Shown piece after piece: positions 32,258 through 43,961 of a DNA stretch of 64,000 nucleotides. The DNA is from Chytridium lagenaria (Eukaryota; Chytridiomycota; Chytridiomycetes; Chytridiales; Chytridiaceae), in contig JAHLKC010000069.1 of assembly GCA_025449115.1 (NCBI GenBank), positions 1-64,000 on the forward strand. Direction: 5' to 3'. Position numbers and translations under genes: made by a program. The notes under the pieces were generated by a model that was not told the origin of the DNA, did not search any database, and saw only the letters and a list, made by a program, of their open reading frames with translations. The stretch's first letter is position 1. Each line of letters opens with the position of its first letter.

Positions 32258-33878
32258 ATGATCGACTCTGCCTCCAGCTCCGCCTCCTTCTCCTCTGTCG
32301 ATCATCGAGACGACAATGTTCGCATACCCGTAAACAATAGCAGAAGGCACACATACCCGCATCGTCTACCAGGAAGCCCTTCTCGAAGGATTTCGTCAAA
32401 AGCCTCTCAACGACGTCTCCGAGGCTCACAATCAGCCTCTTCGTCGTCGAGGCATTTCTCATTCGTTGTTTAATGGTGATGTTGCGGACATCCCTACAAA
32501 CACTGCTTGTCCTGTTCATCTTGACTCGACTGACCACGACCTTTTTTCACTTAACATTTGCCCTGAGAGGGACAATCTGTCGCTCTGGGTACACATGCAA
32601 AGGGAGATTGAGGGGCATGTTTTAAAAGCACACCCTGCTCTGGGGTTCATGTTGAAGGGTATTGGGCGAGCCGTTGAGAATGCACGTGCTCTTAACGTGA
32701 ACGAGAATAATAACACTGCCATGCAAGAAAGGACTCCATCTACCATGGATTCCTCTGTCAACACCACTGGCTCCTCTTTTTCAACCGCCGCAACTGCCAT
32801 GATTGCGTCCCCGACAGAATCATCCGCTGCAAAGTTATCACCAGATCTTATAGCTACCCTTACTTCCCGCTGGCCGGAAGCCATCATCCATCGCATTGAC
32901 ACCAATAGTTTTTACCCGCCAGAAGATTTCGAATTCTGGCTCTAAACCTCAAGGGCCTTTACCCATCGTCGCCACCTTACCCGGAGATTTATGAACTCGG
33001 GAACCCCTTTGACTCTGTCCAAGACGTCATTGCGACATTCACTGACTACCTCTCTCTCATCGCTGAGATTCATTACCTTCGGTACGCCACGCCGTACCCC
33101 CATATCTGTAGCCGCAACGCTGCGAACCTTCTGCGAAAGCTTTATCGCCTACATCTCAAACATGGAGACCCAGCTTTTCAACCCATCCTGATCTTTGTCA
33201 GCAAAATCATGTTGATGGCATGGGGATCGCCCTCACCCATTACTTTTGAATTCAGTCCAACACTTGAGGACGTGGAAGACGCTGAAACCAGTCTGTTTGC
33301 CGCTATTGCAGACGCCGTAGCCAAAAGCAAATCTAAACCCATCGCTGCGCCAATCGTTACGCCGATTATCTCACCTATCATGACGCCCGTCATTCCTGCT
33401 ACCACCACTGCTACCACCACCGCTACCACCACCATTACATCCCCCCAAATCCCCCCACAAAACCCTCCTCCACTACTGTACCCAACTCTAAACCATCTAA
33501 ATCATCCAGACCTACATCCCCAGCTCCATCATCCACTGCTCCAGCCTCTGCTCGCGCCCCTCGTGCGTCCTCCCCACAACCCTCCCACCAACTCCCTAAC
33601 CCTACCACAAAAACCATCAAAGATCGTATCGTCACTATAAATTACGACATGCCCCCTACATCGTCCACACCGTCTACTCCTCCTGTGGCTAGTCGGGTTG
33701 GGCCGGCAGTGGTTTTTAATCACGGCGGGAACAAGGATGAAGGTGTGCGCAGCAATAACTATAGGCATCAACAACCCCCAAGTGTGTGCAATAATTATAA
33801 TCGGGGGTCCTGTAAGGGAATCCATGCCCTAGACGGCATTGGTGTGCCGGTGCTTTACTCCGGGTCATAGAATGGTGA
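32258..33878 (+). CDS. Orphan retroelement Gag-like protein with C-terminal CCCH knuckle (frameshifted)
   Basis: The consistent reading passes through several frames: EALLEGFRQKPLNDVSEAHN, then 32466-32945 (NICPERDNLSLWVHMQREIE), then NPFDSVQDVIATFTDYLSLI and RNAANLLRKLYRLHLKHG. A Thr/Pro-rich linker follows (ATTTATTTATTTITS). After a last one-base shift near 33815 the end is CNNYNRGSCKGNPCPRRHWC, that is C-x2-YNRG-x-C-x4-C-x3-H-x-C, stopping at 33876-33878. An alpha-helical core, a Pro-rich linker and a terminal CCCH knuckle suit a DIRS/Ngaro-type Gag. No RT, RNase H or tyrosine recombinase lies downstream. It could be a decayed element or a domesticated gene. Confidence 0.55.
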
Positions 33879-34551
33879 ATTGCCCAAGTTCGGCATGATA
33901 TAGCATGGCAAAACTTCTTTCTGGCTTGTGTCTAGACAATTATGAGCGATTCGTTGTTGCTGATTTTTGCTTGTGCCTTTTGAGAGGGCGATCGTCTTGC
34001 CGTTCTTTGTTCTGTCCTGCCTCGATTTTTCTGTTACTCCTGTGTTGCCGTATTTCTCATTAGGGCTGAGACTGTTTCTCCGTGTGGGTCTCCATTTATC
34101 TGACCCTTTCATCCTGTCCTAATTTCGCTCTTTATCTTTTGCCATTCTCGTGTATTCTCCTTCTATATTATTGCGGATTTGCTCGTTGAGGGTGCTGCGG
34201 TATTAGCATTTTTAAAGTGCTAAGGGATAATTATATATCTGTAACTTCTTTCTTGTTACCATGATTCTTCATTATCGGATCTTTTTCTCTCTATGATATA
34301 TCTCATCCGAGTAAAAAGGTGGCTTTAGGATGGAGTTACCTTCCATCCGTGAGAAGGCTTTCCACACAATACGTATTCTGTAGCAAGGTTTGAAATAGTA
34401 ATAATCCAGCTAAATTTGAGGATGTTGCCCGAAACTTATACTTCCTCAATAAAGGTAAAAGAATATTTTATACCAAAAGATATATATTGGATAAAAAGGT
34501 AATTTGCCATTTTTGTTTTAATATAAGGTCACAAAAGTTATAAACACAAGT
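33879..34551. other. Intergenic, no gene seen
   Basis: T-rich sequence after the Gag-like ORF. No reverse transcriptase, recombinase or terminal repeat was found, which isolates the Gag-like ORF. Confidence 0.45.
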
Positions 34552-35557
34552 CTAGCTTTTGACTATGCCGCCAAAAAGAGCGATCTTGTCCTCAGTTAAA
34601 CGGAACGGGTACCAGCCATCGTTGATAACAGCGCCGATGCTCTTGTAAAAATCGATGGCAGGAGTGTTCCTAAAAAAAAATCACGCAGTACGGGTCAAAA
34701 GAAAGAGAAAGAATCGACGAGACTACACGGGAAAAAAAAACCGAAATAGAATAAAAAGGAAATAGAGAAGAACGAACAGGATGACGATTGGTCATGGCAG
34801 AAAAAAAAAGAAGAAGTGTAAAATGGCTACGTTGAACGCGACTTGTTTCTTACCATGTGAGAGCCGCCCATTCCATGCGTCCACAGTTGTTCTCAACGGC
34901 AATCTTGGCAAGTTGCTTCAGAAGAGCCTTACCAACGCCTTTACCGCGAACAGTGTCACGGACATAAAGATCTTCGAGGTAGAGACCGGGCTGAAGTATA
35001 TAATATTTATGTATAAGAAAAGCAAAGCGATAGGAAAGAAAAAGAAAAAAGGACAAAAAAAAACAAAACACAAAACACAAAACAAAAAAAAACAACAAAA
35101 AAACCACACTAAACAGTAGTAAAATAGAGGTAATAGAAACTAATGTGGCAAGCTGTCTATTAAGAAAATATGACGATCAAAGAAAAAAAAGCGAGAACGA
35201 CCAAAGTTTGATCAAAGCTCTCTTCACTATTACCTTTGACAAGAAAGTAGAGTAATTGAAAAAATATAACGCGAATCCGACATCTCCGTGTCCATCGACT
35301 GATGCGATGATGACCTCAGCGAAGGGCTTTGCTCCAAAAAGAGTCCGTCTCAGATCATCTGTGGTTCCAACATGGTCCTTTTCAAGCTTCTCATAGACAG
35401 CGAGATCCCGGATAAAGTTGAAGATCGTTGTAACGTCGGCTGCCAGTTTGTAGATGAATGCAGAATGATGTTTTAACGTCAACGAAGGACGCCATCGGCA
35501 TGTTTCTTGGGGTTAATGCATACCTTCGACAGCTCTTCGGATGTTGATGTTTGCCAT
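34552..35557 (-). CDS. GNAT acetyltransferase, diamine/thialysine N-acetyltransferase (SAT) type
   Basis: Transfers acetyl from acetyl-CoA to an amine. SAT1 acts on spermidine/spermine, SAT2 on thialysine. The gene is intact with four exons. The start at 35557 gives MANINIRRAVE, spliced (GTATGC...GGCAG) to ADVTTIFNFIRDLAVYEKLE. Then come GFALYFFNYSTFLSK, an intron of about 240 bases, and LYLEDLYVRDTVRGKGVGKA, the acetyl-CoA loop of R-x-x-G-x-G/A form. After a last intron NTPAIDFYKSIGA completes the fold, ending in the TAG at 34552-34554. All junctions keep frame. About 160 residues, as usual for the family. Substrate choice between SAT1 and SAT2 cannot be read from the sequence. Confidence 0.9.
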
Positions 35558-36000
35558 AGTTTTGGATGACAAATCTTTGGCTCACTCTATATCTTATGAG
35601 GAATCTGGGACTTCATACGTCAACTATTGACTCATTTATCTACCAAATGTGCGAGGTCTCTAATTCAATAAATCCCTATCTATTACGCTTACTTGCGGAC
35701 CTCACCACCAAAAAAATGAAAATACAAACGAAGAAGGGAGGATGGGTGTTTTGTGTAGATTCCTTTACACAGCTGAAGAATTAAAAAGGAATTCACGAAA
35801 GCTTTTGGGCATCTCCTGCCGATTTTTAGCTCAAGCCTTTTCCATCGTAGACATCGTCATATGCCACCCGCCACACCACGTCGTCCTTTTCCCAGATTTT
35901 CTTTTGGACACTAAAACAAGGATTTTTTTAACAAATACTGGGCCATAAAAATGAAGACGTTAAAGGAAAACTTCTCCTTATCTCTCCGTCAACATCGAGA
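35558..36000. promoter_or_regulatory. Divergent promoter between the SAT gene and the first b561 gene
   Basis: 443 bases between opposite starts, AT-rich near 35680-35790. No specific site could be assigned. Confidence 0.3.
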
Positions 36001-37042
36001 ATGATATCTGACACCATCATCCGCCTTTCATCATGGCTTTACGTAGCTCTCATCGTTATCACCAACATTCCACAGCTTGACCAGTTCTCACTCCATCCCA
36101 TCTCTATGGCCCTTCTGTTCGCCATTCTGGTTGAATCTATCCTTATCAACAGACATAAGCAGACGATTGTGTCGGGTCAGGATCTTCTCAACAAGCAGCT
36201 TGGAAAGCTTGAACATCAATTTCAGGATGACATTAAGATGGTTGAGGCGAAGTCAGAGCAGGAGTACTTTAGGCACGGACTATTGGCATATGTATCGCTG
36301 TTCTTTTTCCTTGTAGGATTCTATGTAAGGGCATATTACCATCAGAATTCTTTGAGAATCACTTCCTCGTCCTGCTTAATCGTATGCGGCAAAGGGCTTG
36401 TCATATAATAAGTTTTATTGGCAAGCCACCCAGTCCATAGAAGTTTGCCTTCTTCTATCTATCAATCTGCTTTACCCTTTACCTAAACTTTACCACATTG
36501 AAATCTAATATCCCAAATGATCTAGGTAATCGAGATCAAAGCTTCCAAAACGTGGCACTCGTGGTTGGGGTTGGCCTTCATTGTGACAGTTTGTTTGCAA
36601 TTATCTTCAGCGTCACGGGCGAAGTAAGTGTCTCGGACGTTCTACATCTTCATCATTCTTTTGCTTTGTTCTCTCCCGATTTTGTGAACTTATTACTTAC
36701 CTCGGTTTGTTCAGTGCAAAATGGTTTTCTCCAGTAACTCACCGCATTGTTGGAAACATCTTAATTATTACGATCGCCCTCGCTTCCCACCTCCACCTCG
36801 AGTCTATATTTAGTAGCCAGAGCTGGATGTCAAAAGTAGAATTGTTCCCATTTTGGGGATTAATGTGCGAAACACCTTTGATGATTGCAGCTGTGGGGGT
36901 TATCCTACGAGGTTCGCGTTCTTGTTCCCTGGCCAACATCGTGATAGTTTCTGTTTCTATTATTGTGTGCAATTTAGTGATTCTTGGACCACCACCCCCC
37001 CTGACCAACCTTATGCCAAAATTCTCTATCTTGGCAAAATAG
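36001..37042 (+). CDS. Cytochrome b561-like membrane protein, tandem copy 1
   Basis: A multi-pass redox membrane protein of the cytochrome b561 type; family members pass electrons across membranes through two haems. Exon 1 (36001-36324): SWLYVALIVITNIPQ, then FSLHPISMALLFAILVES, then YFRHGLLAYVSLFFFLVGFY. Exon 2 (about 36526-36628): ASKTWHSWLGLAFIVTVCLQ. Exon 3 (about 36719-37042): SPVTHRIVGNILIITIALAS and SIFSSQSWMS, ending in the TAG at 37040-37042. Four His (LHP, RHG, WHS, THR) lie in or near helices, as expected for haem ligands. Introns are GT-AG and keep frame, apart from a small uncertainty at the third exon. The assignment rests on these motifs. The next gene is a paralogue. Confidence 0.75.
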
Positions 37043-37396
37043 CCTGTTGACCTGTATCTACAAATACTCCTTGCCTTCGCTTTTCTTTTGTTTCCTCGCT
37101 CAATCCCTCGACTTTGACCTCATTTTTCTGTTCTTTGACATCATGCATCTGCTTTTTGTCTTCTATTCTCCGTTTTTAAAATTATGCTTTCACCCATTAT
37201 GCATGTACCGTCTTAGTCCATCTTAACTTTGCTCTCCTCACATTATGCGGTAAGATAAGGGGCTAAGTGGCCGCAACGTGATTATCCTTGATCGTTGTGG
37301 GATTAGCGCAGACAGAAGACGTGAGTATTTCGGCGGCAGATTGTGACAAAGGACAAATTTCTACTCAAAAAGAAAGAAACATCTTTCACCAAAAAC
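37043..37396. other. Spacer between the tandem b561 genes
   Basis: 354 bases, T-rich, with no gene. It should hold the end of copy 1 and the promoter of copy 2. Confidence 0.4.
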
Positions 37397-38381
37397 ATGC
37401 TCACCGACGCCGCAATCCGCGGATCCGCATGGCTTTACGTCGCCCTCATTACCGTCACCAACATTCCTCAATTCAGTCTCTTCTCCCTCCATCCCATCTC
37501 CATGGCACTCATGTTTGCCTGTCTTGTTGAGGCGAGTCTTTCATTCCACAGACGCAAGAAGGCAGCCAAAGCACACCATCACCATCATCATGACGGACAA
37601 CCTTGCACGCATGATCATGATCATGAGGGTGAGGTTAATGCCAAGCCGATCGTGACAAAGACCGAGCAGACCGATCAGCACGCCTCGCTGGCGTATGCGG
37701 CAGTAGCTTTGATTGCTTTAGGAATGTTGGTAAGGTTTCTGTCCCGAATGCATGTTTATATGTCTCCCGCGGATTGCTTTTTGATATATGTGCTTCTCAC
37801 ATATCAGCATTTCAAATACCGCTGGGAGCTGAAGAATCCTTTTTTTATATGTTTTTATAGCATTTGTTGGCATTCTTGCAAACCGTTATGCATGCTCATC
37901 ATTAAATTGTAATTTTAAGGTGATTTATTACGTCAAAGAAACCAAGGAGAAGCCCCATTTCTCTACCTGGCACTCATGGATGGGTATTGGTTTTGTCGTG
38001 ATGGCAGTATTCCAGGCAATTGGGGGAACTCAAGCGAGGCAAATGAAGTAAGCTTCTGAAAACAACTTTCGTTTTACTCTTATTATTTCAATTGGGCCTT
38101 ATCTTGACTTTTCGTATTGTTTTGACTAATTTCATTCTTTCACTCCAACAATAAAAAAAACAAATATAACAGAAACTTCCAGTTCCTTCGTATGCACCGT
38201 AGCAACGGTGTTGGTCTATTTTTCTTCCTCGCGCTCGTTCCCATCTTCATCTTGAAGCCATCTTTAGTGCTCAAAGCTGGATGGCAAACGCGCAATTGTT
38301 TCCTCTTTGGGTGCGATTTGCGAGGCACCTCTCATTGTTGGAACTTTTGGAGTTATTACGAGGATCGCTGAGAGGCTTTAA
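37397..38381 (+). CDS. Cytochrome b561-like membrane protein, tandem copy 2 with His-rich loop
   Basis: A paralogue of the preceding gene. The start was chosen at 37397 because MLTDAAIRGSAWLYVALITV aligns with the start of copy 1. Shared features: FSLHPISMALMFACLVEASL, STWHSWMGIGFVVM, MHRSNGVGLFFFLALV and, after a one-base shift near 38245, SHLHLEAIFSAQSWM and a C-terminus ending at the TAA 38379-38381. Unlike copy 1, the loop after the second helix holds six His in a row and a further CTHDHDHE, a likely metal-binding stretch. Introns lie near 37737-37918 and 38048-38170. The tandem order, same strand and equal intron positions indicate a local duplication. Confidence 0.75.
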
Positions 38382-38669
38382 TGATGCTATGAGAATCTTT
38401 TGAGGGGTTTTCGGGTTTTTTACTCGTGTCGTTGTTGATTTTTTTCGCCTTTGGAATGGATAATAATGTGGTAATTAAATAGCAATCGTTAGCCCATTGT
38501 AAAACTCGTAACATAGGCGGGGGTGTGGGGGTTTCACATTATCTTTTAAATAAAGCGCTGGCTTATTACTACGTATTTCCAATTGTTTCTTTGCAAATTC
38601 CAAGCTGCGGCTGAAGCAAGAATACTGTACCGAGTCCAATTTTTTGTCTTCAGCAAATAATTATAGAAC

Positions 38670-40433
38670 ATGCAATCAGAAGACTCTCCATCACCACCTC
38701 GGAAGCCATCGCGGTTGAGGCGTATGTGGTCGGTGCAAGCTACATGGACGTCATTCTCCATGTTGATGTAAGTATAGCCCTTCTCTCTTTTCTTGGTTCT
38801 ACTTTGTGGGTTGATGAGCTTGTTTTGGTGGAGGAGGCATGCATAAGCCATTCCGCTTTTCTGAGGCGTTATAGTAGCGATCATGGCCCGTTCTCCTGAA
38901 AGTATTTGGGATTGATTGATGTATTCGACTGGACGCATTTGAAATCCATTGTACGTAGCATTAAGCTCTGTTTACAACAGGTACCCAAAAGAAGATTCCA
39001 AAGTCCGTGCCCATCAGGTCGAGAAACGACGCGCGGAAACGGCGGGAACCTCCTCACAGTCTTATCGCAATTCAGTTTATCAGAAGTTATTAGACGAAAA
39101 AGACTATCCTCTTCAACATCATCCCAGCCACCCTCCGACCTGTCCTCAACGCCTGCTATCTCTCTTCCCCATCAACCCGACGTAGCCTGCGAGATGGTCT
39201 GCGTGTTCTCAGGAGACCCTCCAACGTCATCTGCCGTGGCTGATAGTTTTATCGCTCAGACCTTGCCTCATGTCCGGGGATTTCACTTCAACATTGCATT
39301 TTTCGCGGACCGGGATACTCCGAACCCACAGCATGGATCATTTTAACACCTACGTCGCGAACAGTTGTAAACCATACGACGGTGCCAGAGATGACGCATG
39401 TGGAATTCGAGGATGCGTGGTGAAAGGTGGAACGCAGTCGTTGGAAAAGGTGGTGGAGGAGGGTGTTGAAGATATTTGGATGCATTTTGAAGGGAGAAAT
39501 GTACCAGAGATGTCGAAAATGGTGCAGACGCTTATAGAAATAAGGAGAAAAGCTGGGAGATTACCTGTAGACGGGTGGGGAAATCGAAAGAGAAAAGGAT
39601 CTTTTTCTACTCCGATTGGGGAAGACTTCCCTTCGTCGTCCACAAATCTTCATCCACCACCTATTGAAGCTATAAGCCTTTCACCGGGTCTTGAACGAAA
39701 GCTCTCATCTTCATCATCGTCATCAGCCTTACATTCTGGTGCTGCCGCTTCATCTCTCGCACCACTTCTTCCGTCCACCGCTGCCTTCACGCCGTCTGCA
39801 CTAGACATTGCACTCAAGCTCCCAAAACTGACAATATCAATAGAGTTTGAAAAGACAAATCGACCTGGATTGGAGGAACTGATGCCATTAGCAGACGTGC
39901 TATTTTTCTCCAAGGTGTATGCGGAAGGGAAGGGTTTTCCGGGTGCACCCACAGGCTTTTTCGATAACGTCAGGAGAGGATGCAAGCCAGGGTAAATTAG
40001 ATTCTCAAATAGTTTCTCCTATTTCCCTTTATCTTTTCATTTCAACATCTTTACCGTTATGTTTTTATTTATTTTAGCGCTATCCTCTTTTTAACTTGGG
40101 GAGAGCACGGTGCATTTGGGCTCGTCAACGATCCGACTCGACCTGCAAGGACGTTCCATTGCCCAGCACCGCCAATTGTAGCAGCAGTCGATACTATTGG
40201 TGCTGGAGATACGTTTGCGGCTGGGATTATCTACGCGATGGGGACTTTGGGGTGTGATGCGATGGAGGCGGCGAACTGGGCATGTAGACTTGCGACGGCA
40301 AAATGTAAACAAGTCGGGTTTGAGGGTGTAGCAGAGAGGTGAGCTATTTTGAGTATTCCTTTTTTCGTGGTGGTTGTTGTTGCGGTAAGGTTATTGATTT
40401 TTGCTGTATAGGGTTCCTTTGCCGACAGAATAA
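38670..40433 (+). CDS. PfkB-family sugar kinase, ketohexokinase-like
   Basis: Phosphorylates a ketose or ribose-like sugar with ATP in the cytosol. Exon 1 (38670-38767) encodes VVGASYMDVILHVD at the sugar-binding start, with one shift before it. After the intron, YPKEDSKVRAHQVEKRR and GNGGNLLTVLSQF match ketohexokinase. Then AWIILTPTSRTVVNHTT and EDIWMHFEGRNVPEMSKMVQ follow. A Ser-rich insert of about 90 residues separates these from LEELMPLADVLFFSKVYAE. The PfkB signature DTIGAGDTFAAGIIYAMG, with the catalytic Asp, is in the exon after 40078. The last intron (GTGAGC...TATAG) gives VPLPTE and the TAA at 40431-40433. Three to four one-base shifts lie between 38690 and 39450. Confidence 0.88.
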
Positions 40434-40494
40434 AAGTCTCGATGAGTTGTATAATGTTTTCTTTTTCGTCGTCCACTTTCTTGTTATGCTATGC

Positions 40495-43110
40495 TCAAAC
40501 GTTGTTTTTTTTTTTGATTTTACTGTAGCCCTTCAACTTTGTTGTATGGATATAAATCTTTTTCGTGTGATTTTTTCTTCCTCGAAAACCGATGCAATAA
40601 ACGAGCGAAATGAAAACTTCATGATGAAATCCTCTCTCTATATTATTTTCATTACCGTCGTATCTTAACGCTTGACAGTCTATCTTCGTAATGCCACGTT
40701 CCTTCCCACCACTTTCATGCCTACCATTTTCCTGATCCGCCATCTCCCCCAGTCTCTCCTCGACGCCGTTCCAAACCACTTTCGCAACACAAGCCGCTAC
40801 CGCCAACACCACTACAACACCTTGTCTCGGTCTTCCCGCCCCAGACCCTTCACTCCTCCACCGTTTCATCTTGGCACCCCTCATATTCAGCAACTCTGCG
40901 ACACTCATATACCGCATGGGAGCGCGTTGAAGACCCTTTGAAGCTGTAGATGAGGCCTGAAACTTGGTAGCGGGTGCCACTTGGACAATGTGGGAGGGGT
41001 CACGGAGGAGATGGAGTTGTTGGTCTGTGAGGTTGGGTTGAGGGGTTACGGCAAGTGTTGGGATTTGGGATGTAGATGGGTGATGGCGAATGGACGATGG
41101 TTGTGAGGGCTTGTAGGGGAGAAGAACCTTTGATGTTTCATGATTAATAACAAAATAAAAAAATAAACTAACGAGTGCGTGGTCTACCTTTCAAACCACG
41201 CGTTGGGTCCAATGACATCTAATGCTATCCCCGTACTCGCAATGATTCTATCAGGATCGTTCTTTTTCACGAATCGAATGAGAATCTCTAGTTTGATGGT
41301 ATGCTCTTTGACGTTTTAATTTAGCCCCTACACGTGCCGCATCCGTCGGCGTGAACGGCATCGCGATGATTTCTTGTCCCAAAACTTCTGTTTCGATGGT
41401 AACATGTAGTGACGTTTCGAGTGAAACCTTAAAAAGATGCCTGTTATGTAAAGTTAGATTGAATAATAGGGTACGTCTTGGGTATACCATGTTTAAAACA
41501 CCGATACAGAGTTCGCGAAAAATGCGCCTGGAGAGGGTGGAATCGGTGGACCAGGAGAAGATTTCGGAGAGGGGTCTACGAAGAATTTCTGAGTCGATGG
41601 CACGGGCGAGACCATTGGGATTAACGCATAATTCGTCAATGTCGAATACGTCTTGCGCCTGCCAAGTGGAAAGACGTGAAGGGGGTGAGGAAGGTATCAT
41701 GTAGGAAGTTAAAAAACAGGGGAACAAAAACTCACGCATTTTCTCCTCCTCCACGTTATTTCTTCTCTTGCTTCATTTAAATCAACTTTGACTCTCTCCA
41801 TTTCCCTTTCCCATAACCCCGCCTCATCCATCAACTCCCCAACCCTATCCCTTAACCCCTCTATAATCACATCCCTCCTTTTAACTCTTTCTTTCTCAAC
41901 CTCCACATCTCTCTCCACCTCCTCCACCTTCTCCCTCTCACTTTCTAACAATCTTCTAAACTCTCCCTCCATCTCTGTCCCCCGCTCAACCTCTTCACGT
42001 AACCTCTCCAGTTCAATCTTAACCACCCGTAAAGTCCCTTCAACATCTCCCCGTCGTTCACGTTCCTCCTCAAGAGCAGAGATGAGTAACGCCGCCTCTC
42101 TCCTCGCAGTCGCACCCATCTGCGACATGGTCAAAGCAGACGTTCTCAACTTGGCAAAATGCGCGGCATCCATCATTTCCGCGTATCCAGGATTCGTCAC
42201 AGGCTCTGAATTCGACCTTCTCCTTCCCTCACCATCCCCACCCAACGATTCCATCGACGCCCACACTTCAGAAAGCACCCTCTCATACCTCCTACTGTCA
42301 AACGACACCGCTCGTCCTCTTCTCCTTAAACAACTCCTCCTCGATGTCTCCTTCACTTCCCCCCTCCCACTCTTTCCTTTCCTCCCTCTCTCCCCATCAA
42401 TATGACCTCTCTCGATCCCACCAACATTCACACCAACTAACGGCGACAGATTCAACGGTACAGCCGAAACAGCCTCCCCGCCATCATAAGCACGAACAGC
42501 ATACCCTCTCCTCAAAATCTCAACCTCCATCTCCAAGTACTTTTTCACCGTTTCCCCCTTTACGCGTTCACGGGAGATTTCACGACGAAGCTTGACGAGT
42601 CGTTCAATGAGAGTTTCTTTGGGGAGGAGGAGTTCACCTTTGAGATCGAGAAGCGGGACGTGACTGACCGCGTAGGTGGTGGAAAGATCGGTTGCGGTGA
42701 TTTTTGGGATGTGGAGGAGGTGGAGGAGGTGGATGAAGTTGATCTTGAATCTGAATGTTGATGGTGAACGTTGAGGGTTTCATCATCATGTTTCGCGTAT
42801 TCCTCAGTTTGTGTCTGATTATCATCAACACCTTGCTTACGATCGCGTTCATTCTGCCCCTACGACTCCTACGATACTCTGCTTCCACCCATCCTTCCAT
42901 CACGAAAACTGGCGACGTGGCGGTATTGTTGGGTTTCTTTACACACTTGACATCTGGATGCTGGTGATTCGCAACGACTTTCACGTCACACTTTTTTGTT
43001 GAGAATAAGGGGGTGGGGATGCATGGACTTGTTAGATGGTGGGAGCGGGAGAGGGAGGTGAGGAGGTTGTCGCAGACATGCATTGGTGATGGAGATATCA
43101 ATTTTCGCAA
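40495..43110 (-). CDS. Long coiled-coil protein with a C-terminal hydrophobic segment, unknown function
   Basis: The clearest part (41709-42548) is an uninterrupted coiled coil: KYLEMEVEILRRGYAVRAYD, then EEERERRGDVEGTLRVVKIE, then EREKVEEVERDVEVEKERVK. Upstream in another frame is LDLKGELLLPKETLIERLVK. Downstream exons (41251-41700) encode VFDIDELCVNPNGLARAIDS and SLHVTIETEVLGQEIIAMPF. The last part (about 40670-41100) reads LTDQQLHLLRDPSHIVQV, RYMSVAELLNMRGAKMKRW and a hydrophobic stretch VVVVLAVAACVAKVVW, perhaps a tail anchor. Start (43110 or about 42970) and stop (40495 or about 40680) are uncertain. It could be a cytoskeletal or organelle-tethering protein. No family recognised. Confidence 0.6.
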
Positions 43111-43961
43111 GGGGTGATGAGGGTCGTCATTGTTTGAATCTGGACGTGAATCAAAATTAAAAATGAAAAAAGTGAAACTACATCCTCCTACTACGGTACT
43201 TGATGTGGTAGGAATTTCGAAAGGATCCGGTACCGTCTGTAAGCGATACCGGAAACCTGTCTACACATAAAATTAGATGTTAGTGAGCATGACAGAGTGT
43301 ATATTTAAATTATAATATTCATCTATTATGGCATATCACAAGGACTCGATTAAAAAAGCAAAAAAAATAATATCTTGCAAAAGGGTCGTCTGCTCAGTAA
43401 TGATAATTTCACATACAAAGTTTGGTAATTGACTGGAGAAGTTACGAACGTGGCAGGTAAATCTACTACGGTTCTTCATGAAAGGACTTTCACATGATAG
43501 CTTGAGAGAAACAAAGAGGAGTATCGTCAGAATTTAACAACTCCCAGCCTCAAACCACGCGTATGTCTAACAAACTCTCACCAACATACAGTTAACCTGG
43601 TCAACGCCTTTCACCCACACTTTTCATCCCTTGTTGAAAAACTCCCTCGTTCTCAAACCACGACTATGACTACCAAAAAAAAAAAAAGGGAAATCCCTAC
43701 AGAGACATGACATAGAATTAAAAAATCCCTACCAGATCTATAACCACACAAAATGAACCCTAAAAATTATGAACGCCCCCACTCTCATATTGGCAAAAAG
43801 AGGAGCTTAAAAAAAACATTGATACATAACAATATTTGTTTTGTAAAAAAACACAAGAAACACAGCGTGAGCCCAAATCGTTCCACCTCAAACAAGTGAA
43901 AAAGACAAGAAGGCAGAGTCTTCTTTCAACTAACAACAAAAAAAGGAAGGACCGAGTATGT
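43111..43961. other. Intergenic, no gene seen
   Basis: AT-rich spacer with A-runs near 43675 and 43810, between the start of the coiled-coil gene and the 3' end of the flavocytochrome gene. Confidence 0.45.

Noticed and set aside
33590..33612. CCCTAACCCTACC, telomere-like, in the Gag-like ORF
   Set aside because: Lies inside a Pro/Thr-rich coding linker with C-rich codons and has no LINE leader next to it; best explained by chance.
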